A DNA stretch of 64,000 bases from Haladaptatus halobius (GCF_020618475.1 NZ_CP085335.1:1984001-2048000), one strand, 5' to 3'. Positions 28,958-37,970 are shown, counted from the stretch's first letter. Translations and numbers: made by a program. The notes: generated by a model not told the origin, from the letters alone.

Positions 28958-29404
28958 CTACGCTCGTTCCTCGCGTGCGCCGCTTCGAACCAGCATGACG
29001 GGCATCGTCGAGTGTCTTGCGACGCGCTCGGCGACGCTGCCGAGGAGGAATCGCCCGAGGCCGGTTCTGCCGTGGGTACCCATCACGACGAGGTCGATAC
29101 CTTCGTCCTCGGCGTAGTCCAGAATCTCGTCGGCCGGCGCGCCGCGCGCGACCGCCGTGGTGCAGTCGACGCCCGCCTCGGCGGCCGCCTCCGCGACCGC
29201 CTCGACGGCGTCGTCGCTGCGGTTCTCGAACGTCTCGACTATCTGTCGCCGGGAGTCCGGGTCGGCCGTGGCGATACCGGCCGTGTTGACGACGTACAGC
29301 GCGTGTACCGTCGCCCCGTACTGGCTAGCCACGTCGAGCGCCGTCTCCAGCGCCCCCTCGGTCTGTTTGCTGCCGTCGGTCGGGAAAAGGATGGTTCGGA
29401 ACAT
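28958..29404 (-). CDS. UspA-type universal stress protein
   Basis: 148 residues. [23 protein letters not shown] at the N-terminus and the nucleotide-binding [20 protein letters not shown] (GxGxxxxxxxxGS pattern) at about 113-132 are diagnostic. ATP-binding Usp proteins act in stress and energy sensing. The minus-strand TATA-like GATAAATCG about 25 bases before the ATG predicts a leaderless transcript, divergent from the aminotransferase. Confidence 0.92.
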   Translation of the reverse strand: MFRTILFPTDGSKQTEGALETALDVASQYGATVHALYVVNTAGIATADPDSRRQIVETFENRSDDAVEAVAEAAAEAGVDCTTAVARGAPADEILDYAEDEGIDLVVMGTHGRTGLGRFLLGSVAERVARHSTMPVMLVRSGAREERA

Positions 29405-29523
29405 ACGTCTAGATGGATTTTGGACGATTTATCGTTATCTTCAAGGAACTGTCAGTCCGAGTCGATGCGCGTCGTCGCACACCATCCGGTAGCTTTTCGC
29501 GTTCTGCGGCGAATCCCCCGACG

Positions 29524-30594
29524 ATGCACATCGAACCCTTCGGCCTCGAACGCTGGTTCGCCGAGTACGAACACAAGGCGGATATCATGCTCGCGGAGAG
29601 CGGTATCAGAAGCTTGGACGCCGACCATTTCGACCTAAACCCGGGAAAACTCGGATACGTCATCCCGACGAACGGCGACCCGGAGTTCCGCGCCGATGTG
29701 GGCGAGCGCTACGACCGGAGCGCCGACGAGGTGCTCTTCACCTGCGGAACGCAGGAAGCGAACTTCCTCTCGTTTCTCTCCCTACTCGGGGACGGCGGCC
29801 ACTCGGTGGTCGTCACGCCCACCTACCAAGCGCTTCACGCCGTCCCGGAGGCGATGGGGGAGGTAAGCCGCGTGTGGCTCGAACCGCCGGAGTGGGAACT
29901 GGACGTGGACGCGGTGGCGAACGCGATTCGAGACGACACGCGGGTTATCGTGCTGAACAACCCGAACAACCCGACCGGGCGGTATCACCCGCAAGAGAAA
30001 GTCGACGCCCTCTACGACCTCGCGGAGGACGCCGGAGCCTACCTGCTCTGTGACGAGGTCTACCGGCTGCTCGCGGACGACCCCCTGCCCCCGATGGCGA
30101 GCATGGGCGAGCACGGCATCAGCACGACGAGTCTGACGAAAGCCTACGGCCTCGCTGGGCTGCGGTTCGGCTGGCTGGTCGGGGCGGAGGAGGTCGTGGA
30201 GGGCGCGTGGGAGTGGAAGGACTACACGACCATCTCGCCCGGCATCGTCGGCCAGCACGTCGCTCGGCAGGCGCTCGGCGAACAAGAAGACGGGATTCTG
30301 GCCGAGAACCGCGACCTCGCGGAGCGCAACCGAAATCGGGTGCGCGAGTTCGTGGAATCGTTCGAACTCGACTGGTACGACCCGGTCGGCGTGAACGGCT
30401 TTATCCGGATTCCGGAGGCGTTCGAGGACGGCGAGGCGTTCTGTCGCGGCGTCGTTGAGGAGGAGAGCGTCGTCCTCGCGCCGGGGAACCTGTTCGGCTA
30501 CGACCGGTACTTCAGAATCGGGTTCGGACTTCCGGCGGACGAACTGGAAGAGGGGCTCTCGCGGGTGTCGGCGTTCCTCGACCGCCGCGTCTGA
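29524..30594 (+). CDS. Pyridoxal-phosphate aminotransferase, class I/II
   Basis: 356 residues from the ATG at 29524. LYHPTY-like [30 protein letters not shown] and the Schiff-base lysine in [17 protein letters not shown] are present; RIGFGLP supplies the carboxylate-binding Arg near the end. Fold-type I aminotransferase of the aspartate/MalY/HisC group. The amino donor and product cannot be told from motifs. It lies 130 bases upstream of eIF5A. Confidence 0.88.
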   Translation: MHIEPFGLERWFAEYEHKADIMLAESGIRSLDADHFDLNPGKLGYVIPTNGDPEFRADVGERYDRSADEVLFTCGTQEANFLSFLSLLGDGGHSVVVTPTYQALHAVPEAMGEVSRVWLEPPEWELDVDAVANAIRDDTRVIVLNNPNNPTGRYHPQEKVDALYDLAEDAGAYLLCDEVYRLLADDPLPPMASMGEHGISTTSLTKAYGLAGLRFGWLVGAEEVVEGAWEWKDYTTISPGIVGQHVARQALGEQEDGILAENRDLAERNRNRVREFVESFELDWYDPVGVNGFIRIPEAFEDGEAFCRGVVEEESVVLAPGNLFGYDRYFRIGFGLPADELEEGLSRVSAFLDRRV

Positions 30595-30694
30595 CCGCCG
30601 GTCGGCGTTTCGCCTCCCGACCGCACCGTCATCACCGGCCCTCGCTTACCACCGTCGTCGAACCGTCAGGAGGTCGCGCAACGTTTCCAAACCG

Positions 30695-30700
30695 TTTATA
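30695..30700 (+). promoter_or_regulatory. TATA box of the eIF5A-agmatinase operon
   Basis: TTTATA centred about 27 bases before the ATG at 30725, the spacing of a leaderless mRNA. Confidence 0.6.
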
Positions 30701-30724
30701 CTGCCGCGAACTCAAATCCGCGGT

Positions 30725-31105
30725 ATGGCGAAAGAGCAAAAGGAAGTCCGCGAACTCAAAGAAGGAAACTACCTCATGATGGACGACGCCGCGTGCGTCA
30801 TCAAGTCCTACAGCACGGCGAAGCCGGGCAAACACGGCAGCGCCAAGGCCCGAATCGAGGGCAAAGGCGTGTTCGACGACAAGAAACGAAGCCTCAGCCA
30901 GCCGGTCGACGCGAAGATCTGGGTGCCCATCATCAACCGGAAACAGGGACAGGTCGTCTCCGTCGAGAGCGACACCGTCGCGCAGGTCATGGACCTCGAC
31001 ACCTACGAGACCATCACCATCCAGACGCCCGCGGAGATGGACATCTCGCCCGACGACGAGATAGAGTACCTCGAGATGGAAGAACAGCGCAAAATCGTCC
31101 GTTAA
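30725..31105 (+). CDS. eif5a: Translation factor aIF5A (hypusine-containing protein)
   Basis: 126 residues. The N-terminal SH3-like domain carries the hypusination loop [16 protein letters not shown], where the Lys of GKHG is the modified residue. The C-terminal OB-fold domain starts near residue 70. eIF5A binds the ribosome E site and relieves stalling at proline-rich and other motifs. The stop codon is directly followed by the ATG of the agmatinase gene (TAAATG), indicating co-transcription with an enzyme of the modification pathway. Confidence 0.95.
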   Translation: MAKEQKEVRELKEGNYLMMDDAACVIKSYSTAKPGKHGSAKARIEGKGVFDDKKRSLSQPVDAKIWVPIINRKQGQVVSVESDTVAQVMDLDTYETITIQTPAEMDISPDDEIEYLEMEEQRKIVR

Positions 31106-31915
31106 ATGTTTCCCGGCGCGTCCTCCGACCGCGAGACAGCGGACTTCGTGGTGGTGGGGGCGCCGCTCGACGTGTCCACCACGTTCCAGCCCGGAACGCG
31201 ATTCGGTCCCGAACTCGTCCGGCGTTTCGCCCGGACGTTCGACGACTACGACCGTCGCACCGGGCAGTTCTTTTCCGACCTCGCAGTGCACGACCACGGC
31301 GACGTTCGCGCGTGGGACGACGCCGAGGAGTATCTCGACTACCTCGAAGGCGTCCTGACCGACGTCGTCTGGGACGACACCCTCCCGCTCCTCCTCGGCG
31401 GGGAGCACACCGTCACGCTGGCGGGCGTGCGAGCCGCGGAGCCGGACGTCTTCGTCTGCCTCGACGCCCACCTCGACCTGCGCGAGGCGTACGACGGCAA
31501 CCCCCTGAGCCACGCGACCGTCACCCGCCACGTCCTCGATATCGCCGACGAAGCCATCGTCCTCGGCGCACGAACCGGAAGCGAAGAAGAGTGGGAGCGC
31601 TCCGCCGAGGCCGACGTGACCGTCGTGCCGCCCGAGAATGTGGCCGACTGGGAACCCGACTTCGACGGCACCGCGTATCTCAGCGTGGACATCGACGTCG
31701 CAGACCCCGGCTTCGCGCCCGGCACCGGAACCATGGAACCGTTCGGTCTCGCGCCCCGAGAGATGCGCGACGCGGTTTGGGACGTGGCCGAAACCGCCGA
31801 CGTCGTCGGATTCGACGTCGTCGAAGTCAACGACCGCGACGACGGGCAGGCCGCTTCGTTGGGCGGAAAACTCCTCCGGGAGTTCGTCTTCGCACACGCC
31901 GGAAACGGGGAGTGA
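31106..31915 (+). CDS. speB: Agmatinase-family ureohydrolase
   Basis: 269 residues. Binuclear manganese ligands are conserved: H in LLGGEHTVT, the DAHLDLR cluster (DxHxD) and SVDIDVADPGFAPGTG (DxD). The family hydrolyses agmatine to putrescine and urea, or related guanidino compounds. Position immediately after eIF5A fits published work in Haloferax, which proposes that deoxyhypusination uses agmatine and an agmatinase-like step finishes the side chain. Whether this enzyme acts on free agmatine or on protein-bound intermediate is not decided by sequence. Confidence 0.92.
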   Translation: MFPGASSDRETADFVVVGAPLDVSTTFQPGTRFGPELVRRFARTFDDYDRRTGQFFSDLAVHDHGDVRAWDDAEEYLDYLEGVLTDVVWDDTLPLLLGGEHTVTLAGVRAAEPDVFVCLDAHLDLREAYDGNPLSHATVTRHVLDIADEAIVLGARTGSEEEWERSAEADVTVVPPENVADWEPDFDGTAYLSVDIDVADPGFAPGTGTMEPFGLAPREMRDAVWDVAETADVVGFDVVEVNDRDDGQAASLGGKLLREFVFAHAGNGE

Positions 31916-32135
31916 AAGACGGCGAGAGAGCGAGACGCGGCGAGCGAGAGGATTCGATTCGACTTTCCGGAAAATACCGGACTGACATCGGTGGCGCGTG
32001 CGCCGGCAGGTTCGAGGGCGCAACGTCCGAGGGGTTGTCTGGCTATCACACGAGGGACGACCGGAACGAGCGACGAAGGAGCGAACGAGAGGCAGCAAGA
32101 GGGACGCTCTCGCGCGTCGCGCGAACGCAAATGAC

Positions 32136-32207
32136 GGGCTTTCTAGAACAACGCTTCAGAATCACCAACAGCCGCGGCGTTGTTCGGTGTGACCTCTTAG
32201 AAAGCCC
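32136..32207. repeat. Imperfect inverted repeat (potential long hairpin)
   Basis: The left arm is GGGCTTTCTA followed by GAACAACGC (32136-32154). The right arm is GCGTTGTTC (32177-32185) and TAGAAAGCCC (32198-32207). Both inner 9-base and outer 10-base arms match perfectly, separated on the right by a 12-base bulge. The outer right arm merges with the left end of repeat copy 2. It could be an RNA hairpin or a remnant of a mobile element end. Confidence 0.7.
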
Positions 32208-32465
32208 CGGTCGCTCGACTCGGGCGGCTCGCTGCGCTCCTCACCTCGCTCACGTCCGTTCGCTCGGTGTGCGGTGCTTACTTCCCCGTCCTTCGTCGAG
32301 ACACCTGGCCCCTTTCAGTCTCACCCCGCTACCGCAACCGCACCACATCCTCCCCAACCGATTGCGCTTCTCGCTCCTTGCGGTCGCTGCGATGCTCATC
32401 CCTCGCACGGCGTCGGCACCGCCCCTCGGACGACAGCCATCCTCGGGGCGGTGCAAGCGCGCCGG
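32200..32465. repeat. Dispersed intergenic repeat, copy 2
   Basis: Collinear with 10618-10870: GAAAGCCCC, CTTTCAGTCTCACCCC, CCTCCCCAACCGATT, TCATCCCTCGC, CCTCGGACGAC, ATCCTCGGGG and GCGCGCCGG in the same order. Identity is concentrated in these blocks. No coding potential on either strand that is shared between the copies. Confidence 0.7.
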
Positions 32466-32604
32466 TCGGTAATTCAATTTCTCGGCTCTGTTGAAACTCT
32501 CAATTTGTGGTGTGTTTCGCTGGGCGTACTGAATACAGAGCGCGTATCGGTCATGTGGCTTTCCGACTGTACCATTGCGTACCAGTGACTATCGTAGTAA
32601 TTCG

Positions 32605-33084
32605 CTAATTCTGAACGCCAGCACGTTCTGACTCCTGAACCCAGCCGAATTCCCTGCGGGTGCGCGCCCATCCTCGCTTCCAGACGAGCCAGTATCCAGG
32701 AATAACACCGACTACGAACAGAGCAATATAGTATTGTAACTCGACTGCTGGAGGGTAGACCCTGGTCGAAATTATATCGGTGAAGCGGAGAACGAACCAG
32801 AGTTGCGCCGTCACAAGATGGCCAATTACAAAGGTGCCAATTAGTCGCTCTGAGACCCCGGCAGATTCGGTTCGCCCTCCAATCTCGCTCCGGTAAAGCA
32901 GATAGCCGATAATAAGAGGCTGAATAAACGTACATCCGATTGCCCAGAGGAGATTCGCATTACTCCCTCGCTCGGTGGCATCAAGATAGATCCAGTATCC
33001 GATGAGAGCCGAGAATAGTACATGAAACAGGTAGAAGGGCGAACTGAAAATATTCGTGACTACCTGGTTCATACCATCAAGCAA
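32605..33084 (-). CDS. Hypothetical membrane protein in an AT-richer segment
   Basis: 159 residues (155 from the second ATG). Four hydrophobic segments: FYLFHVLFSALIGYWIYLDA, LLWAIGCTFIQPLIIGYLLY, IGTFVIGHLVTAQLWFVLRF and ALFVVGVIPGYWLVW. The charged C-terminus is cytoplasmic in style. No named family. Base composition is clearly lower in GC than flanking genes and codon use is relaxed, consistent with acquisition by transfer. Confidence 0.65.
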   Translation of the reverse strand: MLDGMNQVVTNIFSSPFYLFHVLFSALIGYWIYLDATERGSNANLLWAIGCTFIQPLIIGYLLYRSEIGGRTESAGVSERLIGTFVIGHLVTAQLWFVLRFTDIISTRVYPPAVELQYYIALFVVGVIPGYWLVWKRGWARTRREFGWVQESERAGVQN

Positions 33085-33629
33085 TTTCCAAACGATATAC
33101 TTCTTCTGATCATTCGAATAAATCGGAGTTACAACTCGGTCAAATCACAGGTATACCGTACGGATATTTCGATTTGTATTCGCTGGAACAAGCGCTGTTT
33201 TTCACAGCGTGTATCCTCTCTATTCAGCTCCCGATTCCTGTCAGTTTCTGATAGTTTCAACAAGGCCAAATTCGCGGAATTTCGCCAAAGCCGAAGCTAT
33301 CACAGAAGTCGTCGGAAAATCGAGCGGCGCGGAGGCGCACCTCAGAGCTTGCGCCGTAGTTTGCTCACGATACGTCGCCTGAACCGTCGTGGCAGGCGTC
33401 GCCACGCGAACATAGCCTTACGGAATTTGCCCATGATGAGACACCTCTGTTATCGCTCGTCCCCCGAATTGGAGGGAGTAAAGCTTGTCCCTGAAGCGGT
33501 TTAACGGTGATGGCGGGGTCGGGGTGGTGAGGTGTGGACGTCGCAGGGTGGGCGTCGTGCGGCGAGCGTCGCGGAGGAGTTCGGGGCCAAAGCCGAGAAT
33601 ACAAGCCGTCCGCCACACGACGATGGGGT
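33085..33629. other. Intergenic region with one small-ORF candidate
   Basis: The left part (33085-33300) is AT-rich with no convincing frame. A plus-strand frame at 33022-33504 overlaps the membrane gene and lacks coding character. The only candidate is the 30-codon minus-strand frame at 33342-33434. Confidence 0.5.
33342..33434 (-). CDS. Candidate 30-residue, strongly basic small protein
   Basis: Starts MGKFRKAMFAWRRLPRR and ends KLRRKL, with about half of the residues Arg or Lys. That is opposite to the acidic norm of haloarchaeal proteins. A purine-rich AGAGGTG lies 7 bases before the ATG and could be a ribosome-binding site. There is no homology I can name. It may be a genuine microprotein, for example nucleic-acid or membrane binding, or a chance frame. 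Confidence 0.35.
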   Translation of the reverse strand: MGKFRKAMFAWRRLPRRFRRRIVSKLRRKL

Positions 33630-34391
33630 ATGAATCTCGCCGAACTCGCCGAGCGATATGACGACCGACTGCGAACCGACGACTTCGCGGACGTGGACGC
33701 CAGCGCAAACGGTCTGCAGGTCGGCCCCGACGACCGCGAAGTGGAGCGGGTCGCCTTCGCCGTGGACGCCGCGGAACAGACCATCGAGGAAGCGGCGACG
33801 TGGGGAGCGGACGCGCTGGTCGTCCACCACGGTCTCTCGTGGGGCGGCATCGAGCGCGTGACGGGACGCCAGTACCGCCGAATCGCACCCCTCGTTGAGA
33901 ACGACGTGGCGCTGTACGTCTCCCATCTTCCGCTGGATTCGCACCCTGAACTCGGCAACGCGGCGGGGGTCGCGGACTTGCTCGGCCTCGACTCGCGGGA
34001 ACCGTTCGGCCGGATGGGGCCGGAGCACGTCGGCCAGCGGGGACGAGGCGCGTTCTCGGTCGAAGAGGTTCACGACCTGCTGGCGGGGGAACTCGACACC
34101 GGCGGGCAGGGAGTTCGGGTGCTCGATTTCGGCCCGGAAACCGTCGAAGACGTGGCCATCGTCACCGGGAGCGGGGTCGATTGGCTGGACGAAGCGGTGG
34201 CCGTCGACGCGGACGCGCTGATAACTGGCGAAGGGAAACAGAAGGTCTACCACGAGGCGCACGAGGCGGAGATCAACGTCTTCCTCGCGGGCCACTACGC
34301 GACGGAGACGTTCGGCGTGCGGTCGCTCCGGTCGCTCGCCGAGGAGTGGGGACTGGAGACGACGTTCATCGCCGCTCCGACCGGGCTGTAA
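33630..34391 (+). CDS. Nif3-like dinuclear metal-centre protein
   Basis: 253 residues from the ATG at 33630. VVHHGLSWGG gives the His pair of the metal site. YVSHLPLDSHPELGNAAGVADLLGL and the C-terminal HEAHEAEINVFLAGHYATETFGV complete the NIF3/YbgI signature. These toroidal hexamers bind two metals; a GTP cyclohydrolase-like activity has been suggested for some, but the physiological role is open. Single gene with open space on both sides. Confidence 0.9.
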   Translation: MNLAELAERYDDRLRTDDFADVDASANGLQVGPDDREVERVAFAVDAAEQTIEEAATWGADALVVHHGLSWGGIERVTGRQYRRIAPLVENDVALYVSHLPLDSHPELGNAAGVADLLGLDSREPFGRMGPEHVGQRGRGAFSVEEVHDLLAGELDTGGQGVRVLDFGPETVEDVAIVTGSGVDWLDEAVAVDADALITGEGKQKVYHEAHEAEINVFLAGHYATETFGVRSLRSLAEEWGLETTFIAAPTGL

Positions 34392-34727
34392 CTACTCCGT
34401 CACCGTCGCTGATTTTTCCGGAATCGTCATACGATTTCGTCCAAAGAGGAGGTATTAAAAGGGGGGACGACGAGGAGTGGGACGTGTCCTGTGGGTTTCA
34501 ACGGTTCGAGAGGGCCGCCGGGACCATCCGGGTCACGTCCCGGTCTCGCAGGATACGGGCCGCCGCCGACCGGCCCCGATAGCCGAACTCTCGGGTTGCG
34601 GCTAATCGAAGCGCCGCTGGCGTCTGACCCCGCGCCACGCGCGCCCTCGCGGCAGTCGGCAACACAGTTTCTGCTGATGAGAGATATCCGATATCTAACG
34701 GAACGCAGAAGGTGACGTTCGTAGACA
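34392..34727. other. Intergenic region, no gene seen
   Basis: 336 bases. Contains an inverted repeat CCGGGAC ... GTCCCGG (34518-34543) and, near 34683-34697, a TATCCGATATCTAA element that probably serves as promoter for the gene at 34728. No tRNA-like fold found. Confidence 0.5.
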
Positions 34728-35384
34728 ATGACGTATTCAATGAGTTTCATCGTCGAAATCGAGGTGCCCACCGAGACGTTCCCGCTCGGAGAACTCATCG
34801 AGCGCCACCCGGATGCACACGTCGAACTCGAACAGCTCGTCCCCACCAGAGACGGCTTGCTCCCCTTCTTCTGGGTGCGGAACGTGGACGCGGACGAGGT
34901 CGCCGCGACCGACGAGGCCGAGCCGGCGCTCGACTCCATCATCGTGCTCGACGATACGGGCGACGCGCTGCTGTGTCGGATGGTCTGGAACCGCGACGAG
35001 GAAGGGTTACAGGACGTCATCGTGAACGAACCGACCGCGCTGCTCGAAGCCAGCGGGTCGGCGGACGGCTGGCAGTTCCAGTTCCGGTTCATCGACCAGA
35101 CCGCCGCGCGCCGGTTGCGCGAGGAGCTTTCGGCGCTTGGAATTCCGTTCGAGGTCATGCGCGTCTACTCGGTGCGGGAGATGCGCGAGCGACAGTACGA
35201 TATCACGCCCGAGCAACACGAGGCGCTGGTCACGATGCATCAGGCGGGATTCTTCGAGACGCCGCGCCGAACGACGCTCGCGGAGGTCGCTAGCGGTCTC
35301 GACATCTCGTCGCAAGCGCTGTCGACGCGCTACCGGCGCGGACTGAACTCGTTCCTCGAAAGTACGCTGTACGATACCGAGTGA
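34728..35384 (+). CDS. Bacterio-opsin-activator-like HTH regulator
   Basis: 218 residues (214 if the ATG at 34740 is used). An N-terminal bacterioopsin-activator GAF/HTH-associated type domain (SFIVEIEVPTETFPLG, HVELEQLVPTRDGLLPFFWV) precedes a C-terminal HTH_10 domain: YDITPEQHEALVTMHQAGFF then RRTTLAEVASGLDISSQALSTRYRRGL. These are haloarchaeal one-component regulators; ligand and targets unknown. A related regulator lies at 52086. Confidence 0.9.
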   Translation: MTYSMSFIVEIEVPTETFPLGELIERHPDAHVELEQLVPTRDGLLPFFWVRNVDADEVAATDEAEPALDSIIVLDDTGDALLCRMVWNRDEEGLQDVIVNEPTALLEASGSADGWQFQFRFIDQTAARRLREELSALGIPFEVMRVYSVREMRERQYDITPEQHEALVTMHQAGFFETPRRTTLAEVASGLDISSQALSTRYRRGLNSFLESTLYDTE

Positions 35385-35474
35385 GAAGTTCACACTCACG
35401 GTACTTAAATCCACGAACGCATCAACCCGAACCGTTCAGCCGATAGCGACGTTGGTATCGACGTGATCGATACG

Positions 35475-35716
35475 ATGCCCACTGACGAGGAGGAGTCGTT
35501 CACCACCGACTTCGAAGACGGACGACGGCCCTCGGAAGCCGTCGCCGCGATCGAAGGCATCTCCGCGTTGCAACTCGACCCCCCCTGTACGACGTGCTCG
35601 ACCCCGAAGCGCTCGACTCGTTGCTGACGGGAGACGCCCGTCCGAAGAGGATCACGTTCTCCTACCACGGCCACGAGGTCGTCGTCAGGCGCGACGGCCG
35701 CATCATCGTCGAGTAA
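35475..35716 (+). pseudogene. HalOD1-type protein, frameshifted in a C7 run
   Basis: The first frame reads MPTDEEESFTTDFEDGRRPSEA ... ALQLDPP. The second frame, one base over, reads LYDVLDPEALDSLLTGDARP ... YHGHEVVVRRDGRIIVE and stop. Joined, they form the same PPLYDVLDPEALDSLL pattern as the intact HalOD1 protein at 1676. The break is at the run of seven C (35579-35585); eight would restore a frame of 80 codons. It could be a real mutation or an assembly error. The gene sits between a regulator and deoxyhypusine synthase. Confidence 0.8.
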
Positions 35717-35753
35717 TCGCGCCGTTCAAGTCGGTGGCTCACACAGAACGGAT

Positions 35754-36797
35754 ATGAACGAGCGCGACGAGAATAGCGACCGCGGGGACGGCCACGATAA
35801 GGACGAGCACCGCGTCCACCGCGAGGAGTTCCACCACGACCCTATCGCCCACGCGGAGGTGCGGGCGGGCATGACCGTCGGCGAGTTGGCCGACGAGTAC
35901 AGCTCCGCGGGCGTGGGTGCGGCGAACCTCCACGAGGCGGTGGACATCTACGCCGAGATGCTGGGCGACGACGTGACCAACTTCTTCGGCCTCGCGGGCG
36001 CGATGGTGCCAACCGGGATGCGCCGAATCGTCGCAGACCTCATCCGAGACGACCACATCGACGCGCTGGTGACGACGGGCGCGAACCTCACCCACGACGC
36101 CATCGAAGCCATCGGAGGCAAGCACCACCACGGAAGGGACAAACAGCACGACAAATCGATGCGCGAGCACGACGAGCAACTGCGCGACGAGGAGGTGGAC
36201 AGAATCTACAACGTCTATCTGCCACAGGAGCATTTTGCGCTGTTCGAGTCCCACCTGCGTTCAGAGGTCTTCCCCAACATCGAGGAGACGGTGAGCATTC
36301 AGCGCATGACCGAAGAACTCGGACGCGCCAACAGCGAGGTGAACGAGCGCGAAGGAATCGAGGAGGACGCCGGAATCGCGGCGGCGGCCCACGAGAACGA
36401 CGTTCCCATCTACTGTCCCGCGGTGCAGGATTCGGTGCTGGGGCTGCAGGCGTGGATGTACTCCCAAACCTCGGAGTTCACGCTCGACGCCCTGCGGGAT
36501 ATGACCCACCTCACCGACATCGCGTTCGAGGCCGAGAAATCCGGCGCGATGGTCGTCGGCGGCGGCGTGCCCAAAAATTACGTCCTCCAGACGATGCTCG
36601 TCTCGCCCTCGGCCTACGATTACGGCGTTCAGTTGACGATGGATCCACCCGAGACGGGCGGACTGTCGGGGGCGACGTTGGACGAGGCGCGCTCGTGGGG
36701 CAAACTGGAGAAGGCGGCGCGGAACGTCTCAGTCTACGCGGACGCGACGATTACGCTTCCACTGGTGATCGCGGCTGCGCGCGAACGAATCGAGTGA
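35754..36797 (+). CDS. dys: Deoxyhypusine synthase
   Basis: 347 residues. NFFGLAGAMVPTGMRRIVADLI, LVTTGANLTHDAIEAIGG, the NAD-binding region VPIYCPAVQDSVLG and MVVGGGVPKNYVLQ, and the C-terminal SWGKLEKAARNVSVYADATITLPL with the catalytic lysine (SWGK) are all conserved. It modifies a lysine of eIF5A, whose gene is 5 kb upstream on the same strand. A His/Asp-rich N-terminus (about 40 residues, before MTVGELADEY) contains an insertion HHHGRDKQHDKS-like segment mid-protein that is common in halophile versions. Donor (agmatine or spermidine) not decided by sequence. Confidence 0.94.
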   Translation: MNERDENSDRGDGHDKDEHRVHREEFHHDPIAHAEVRAGMTVGELADEYSSAGVGAANLHEAVDIYAEMLGDDVTNFFGLAGAMVPTGMRRIVADLIRDDHIDALVTTGANLTHDAIEAIGGKHHHGRDKQHDKSMREHDEQLRDEEVDRIYNVYLPQEHFALFESHLRSEVFPNIEETVSIQRMTEELGRANSEVNEREGIEEDAGIAAAAHENDVPIYCPAVQDSVLGLQAWMYSQTSEFTLDALRDMTHLTDIAFEAEKSGAMVVGGGVPKNYVLQTMLVSPSAYDYGVQLTMDPPETGGLSGATLDEARSWGKLEKAARNVSVYADATITLPLVIAAARERIE

Positions 36798-36827
36798 TCG
36801 ATTCGAGACGAGCGAGAAGGAGACCAG

Positions 36828-37217
36828 TTAATATCGGGTGAACGACGCCGAACCGATTTCTATCCGGACGAGTGTGTTCTCTGAGTACGCGCTTTCCGGA
36901 GCACCGTATCGCGGATTGATGCGGGCGGTGGCCTCCCGTTTCTTCGCTTCGTCGTCTATCACGGTCGCCGTCCCCTGCATCGTGACCATCCATTCCGCGC
37001 GCCCGTCGGTGTCCTTCTGAACCGAGAGGGCGACGCGGGGGTTCTCCCGGATGTTCGCTAGCTTTCGTCCGGTCGTGAGCACCGACACCGTCCCGTCGTC
37101 GTAGTGGTACCAGACCGGAGCGACGTGCGGTCGTTCGTCGGTGCACGTCGAGAGGTGCGCGATTACCGATTCCTCGGCGAGCAACGATTCCGCTTCGTCG
37201 GGGAGTACGTCAGTCAC
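36828..37217 (-). CDS. Pyridoxamine 5'-phosphate oxidase-family flavin-binding protein
   Basis: 129 residues from a GTG at 37217 (VTDVLPDEAESLL). The split-barrel signature is AHLSTCTDERPHVAPVWYHYDDGTVSVLT, then KLANIRENPRVALSVQKD. The family binds FMN, F420 or heme; in archaea F420-dependent or heme-degrading members occur, and which applies here is unclear. Upstream frame extension (to 37340) overlaps the divergent gene's leader and is probably not translated. Confidence 0.82.
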   Translation of the reverse strand: MTDVLPDEAESLLAEESVIAHLSTCTDERPHVAPVWYHYDDGTVSVLTTGRKLANIRENPRVALSVQKDTDGRAEWMVTMQGTATVIDDEAKKREATARINPRYGAPESAYSENTLVRIEIGSASFTRY

Positions 37218-37289
37218 GGGGGGACAGAGAACGGCCGAAGAAAAACCGTTTCCGACACCACAGGGTCGCCCGTCTCGGCCGCGGAGTTC

Positions 37290-37970
37290 ATGGCTCGTCG
37301 GCACCAACCTCGCGTCGTGCTCGTCCTCGGAGACGCCCACGCGGACGACCCCGATAATCGGGAGGCGCTCCTCGCGGCCTACCGCGATGCCGAAGCGGAA
37401 GGTGAAGAAGTGTCGCTACAGGTCGGCGACCTCCTGCACTACGACGTACCGACGCCGACGTGGTTCGTCGCGGGCAACAACGAAGATTTCGACGTTATCG
37501 ACGCGCTCAGACGCGGCGACGGCGCGCTCACGGCCTCCCGCCCCGAACTGCTCGCCAGCACCGCCGTCGAACTGGAGGGACTGCGTATCGCCGGTCTCTC
37601 CGGCAACTACGCGCCAACGCAGTACGACCGCCCGCGGAGCGAACTCGCCGGCGACCGCCGCCGCCACTTCGTCCGCGAGGACGTGGTGCGCGCGGCGAAC
37701 CTGTCGGACGTGGACGTACTCCTGACGCACGAAGCACCGCACGGCGTGGTTCGACTCGGCGGCCGCGACGTCGGGAGGTACCCGGTGGACGAACTGCTGA
37801 CCGAACTCGAACCGGAGCTCTGTCTCGTCGGCCATTACCACCGACACGTCGAAGGAACGTTCGGGGAGACTCGCGTCGTGAGTCTCGCACCGACGTGGGA
37901 ATCGTACTACACCCTCGACGCCGAGACGTTGGCGCTCGACCGCCACGACACCCCCGACGAACCGTCGTAG
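37290..37970 (+). CDS. Metallophosphoesterase
   Basis: 226 residues from the ATG at 37290. Calcineurin-like motifs: VLVLGDAHAD (GDxH), LQVGDLL (GDxx), FVAGNNEDFD (GNxE), LLTHEAPHG (TH), LVGHYHRHVEG (GHxH). Two metal ions are expected. Likely a cyclic-nucleotide or phosphodiester hydrolase of the YfcE/MJ0936-like group, substrate unknown. Divergent from the oxidase-family gene. Confidence 0.85.
   Translation: MARRHQPRVVLVLGDAHADDPDNREALLAAYRDAEAEGEEVSLQVGDLLHYDVPTPTWFVAGNNEDFDVIDALRRGDGALTASRPELLASTAVELEGLRIAGLSGNYAPTQYDRPRSELAGDRRRHFVREDVVRAANLSDVDVLLTHEAPHGVVRLGGRDVGRYPVDELLTELEPELCLVGHYHRHVEGTFGETRVVSLAPTWESYYTLDAETLALDRHDTPDEPS

Larger units (their letters stand above)
31916..32604. other. 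Intergenic region with hairpin and dispersed repeat
   Basis: No supported gene in 689 bases. The first 200 bases are purine-rich and non-coding in character. A long imperfect hairpin lies at 32136-32207, then repeat copy 2 at 32200-32465, then an AT-richer lead into the next gene. Confidence 0.6.

Noticed and set aside
32250..32477. Short frames within repeat copies (also 10516-10905)
   Set aside because: The two copies do not share a conserved frame, so the sequence is conserved as DNA or RNA, not protein.
33022..33504. Plus-strand 160-codon frame
   Set aside because: Overlaps the start of the membrane gene and the small basic ORF, has no coding bias and no recognisable domain.
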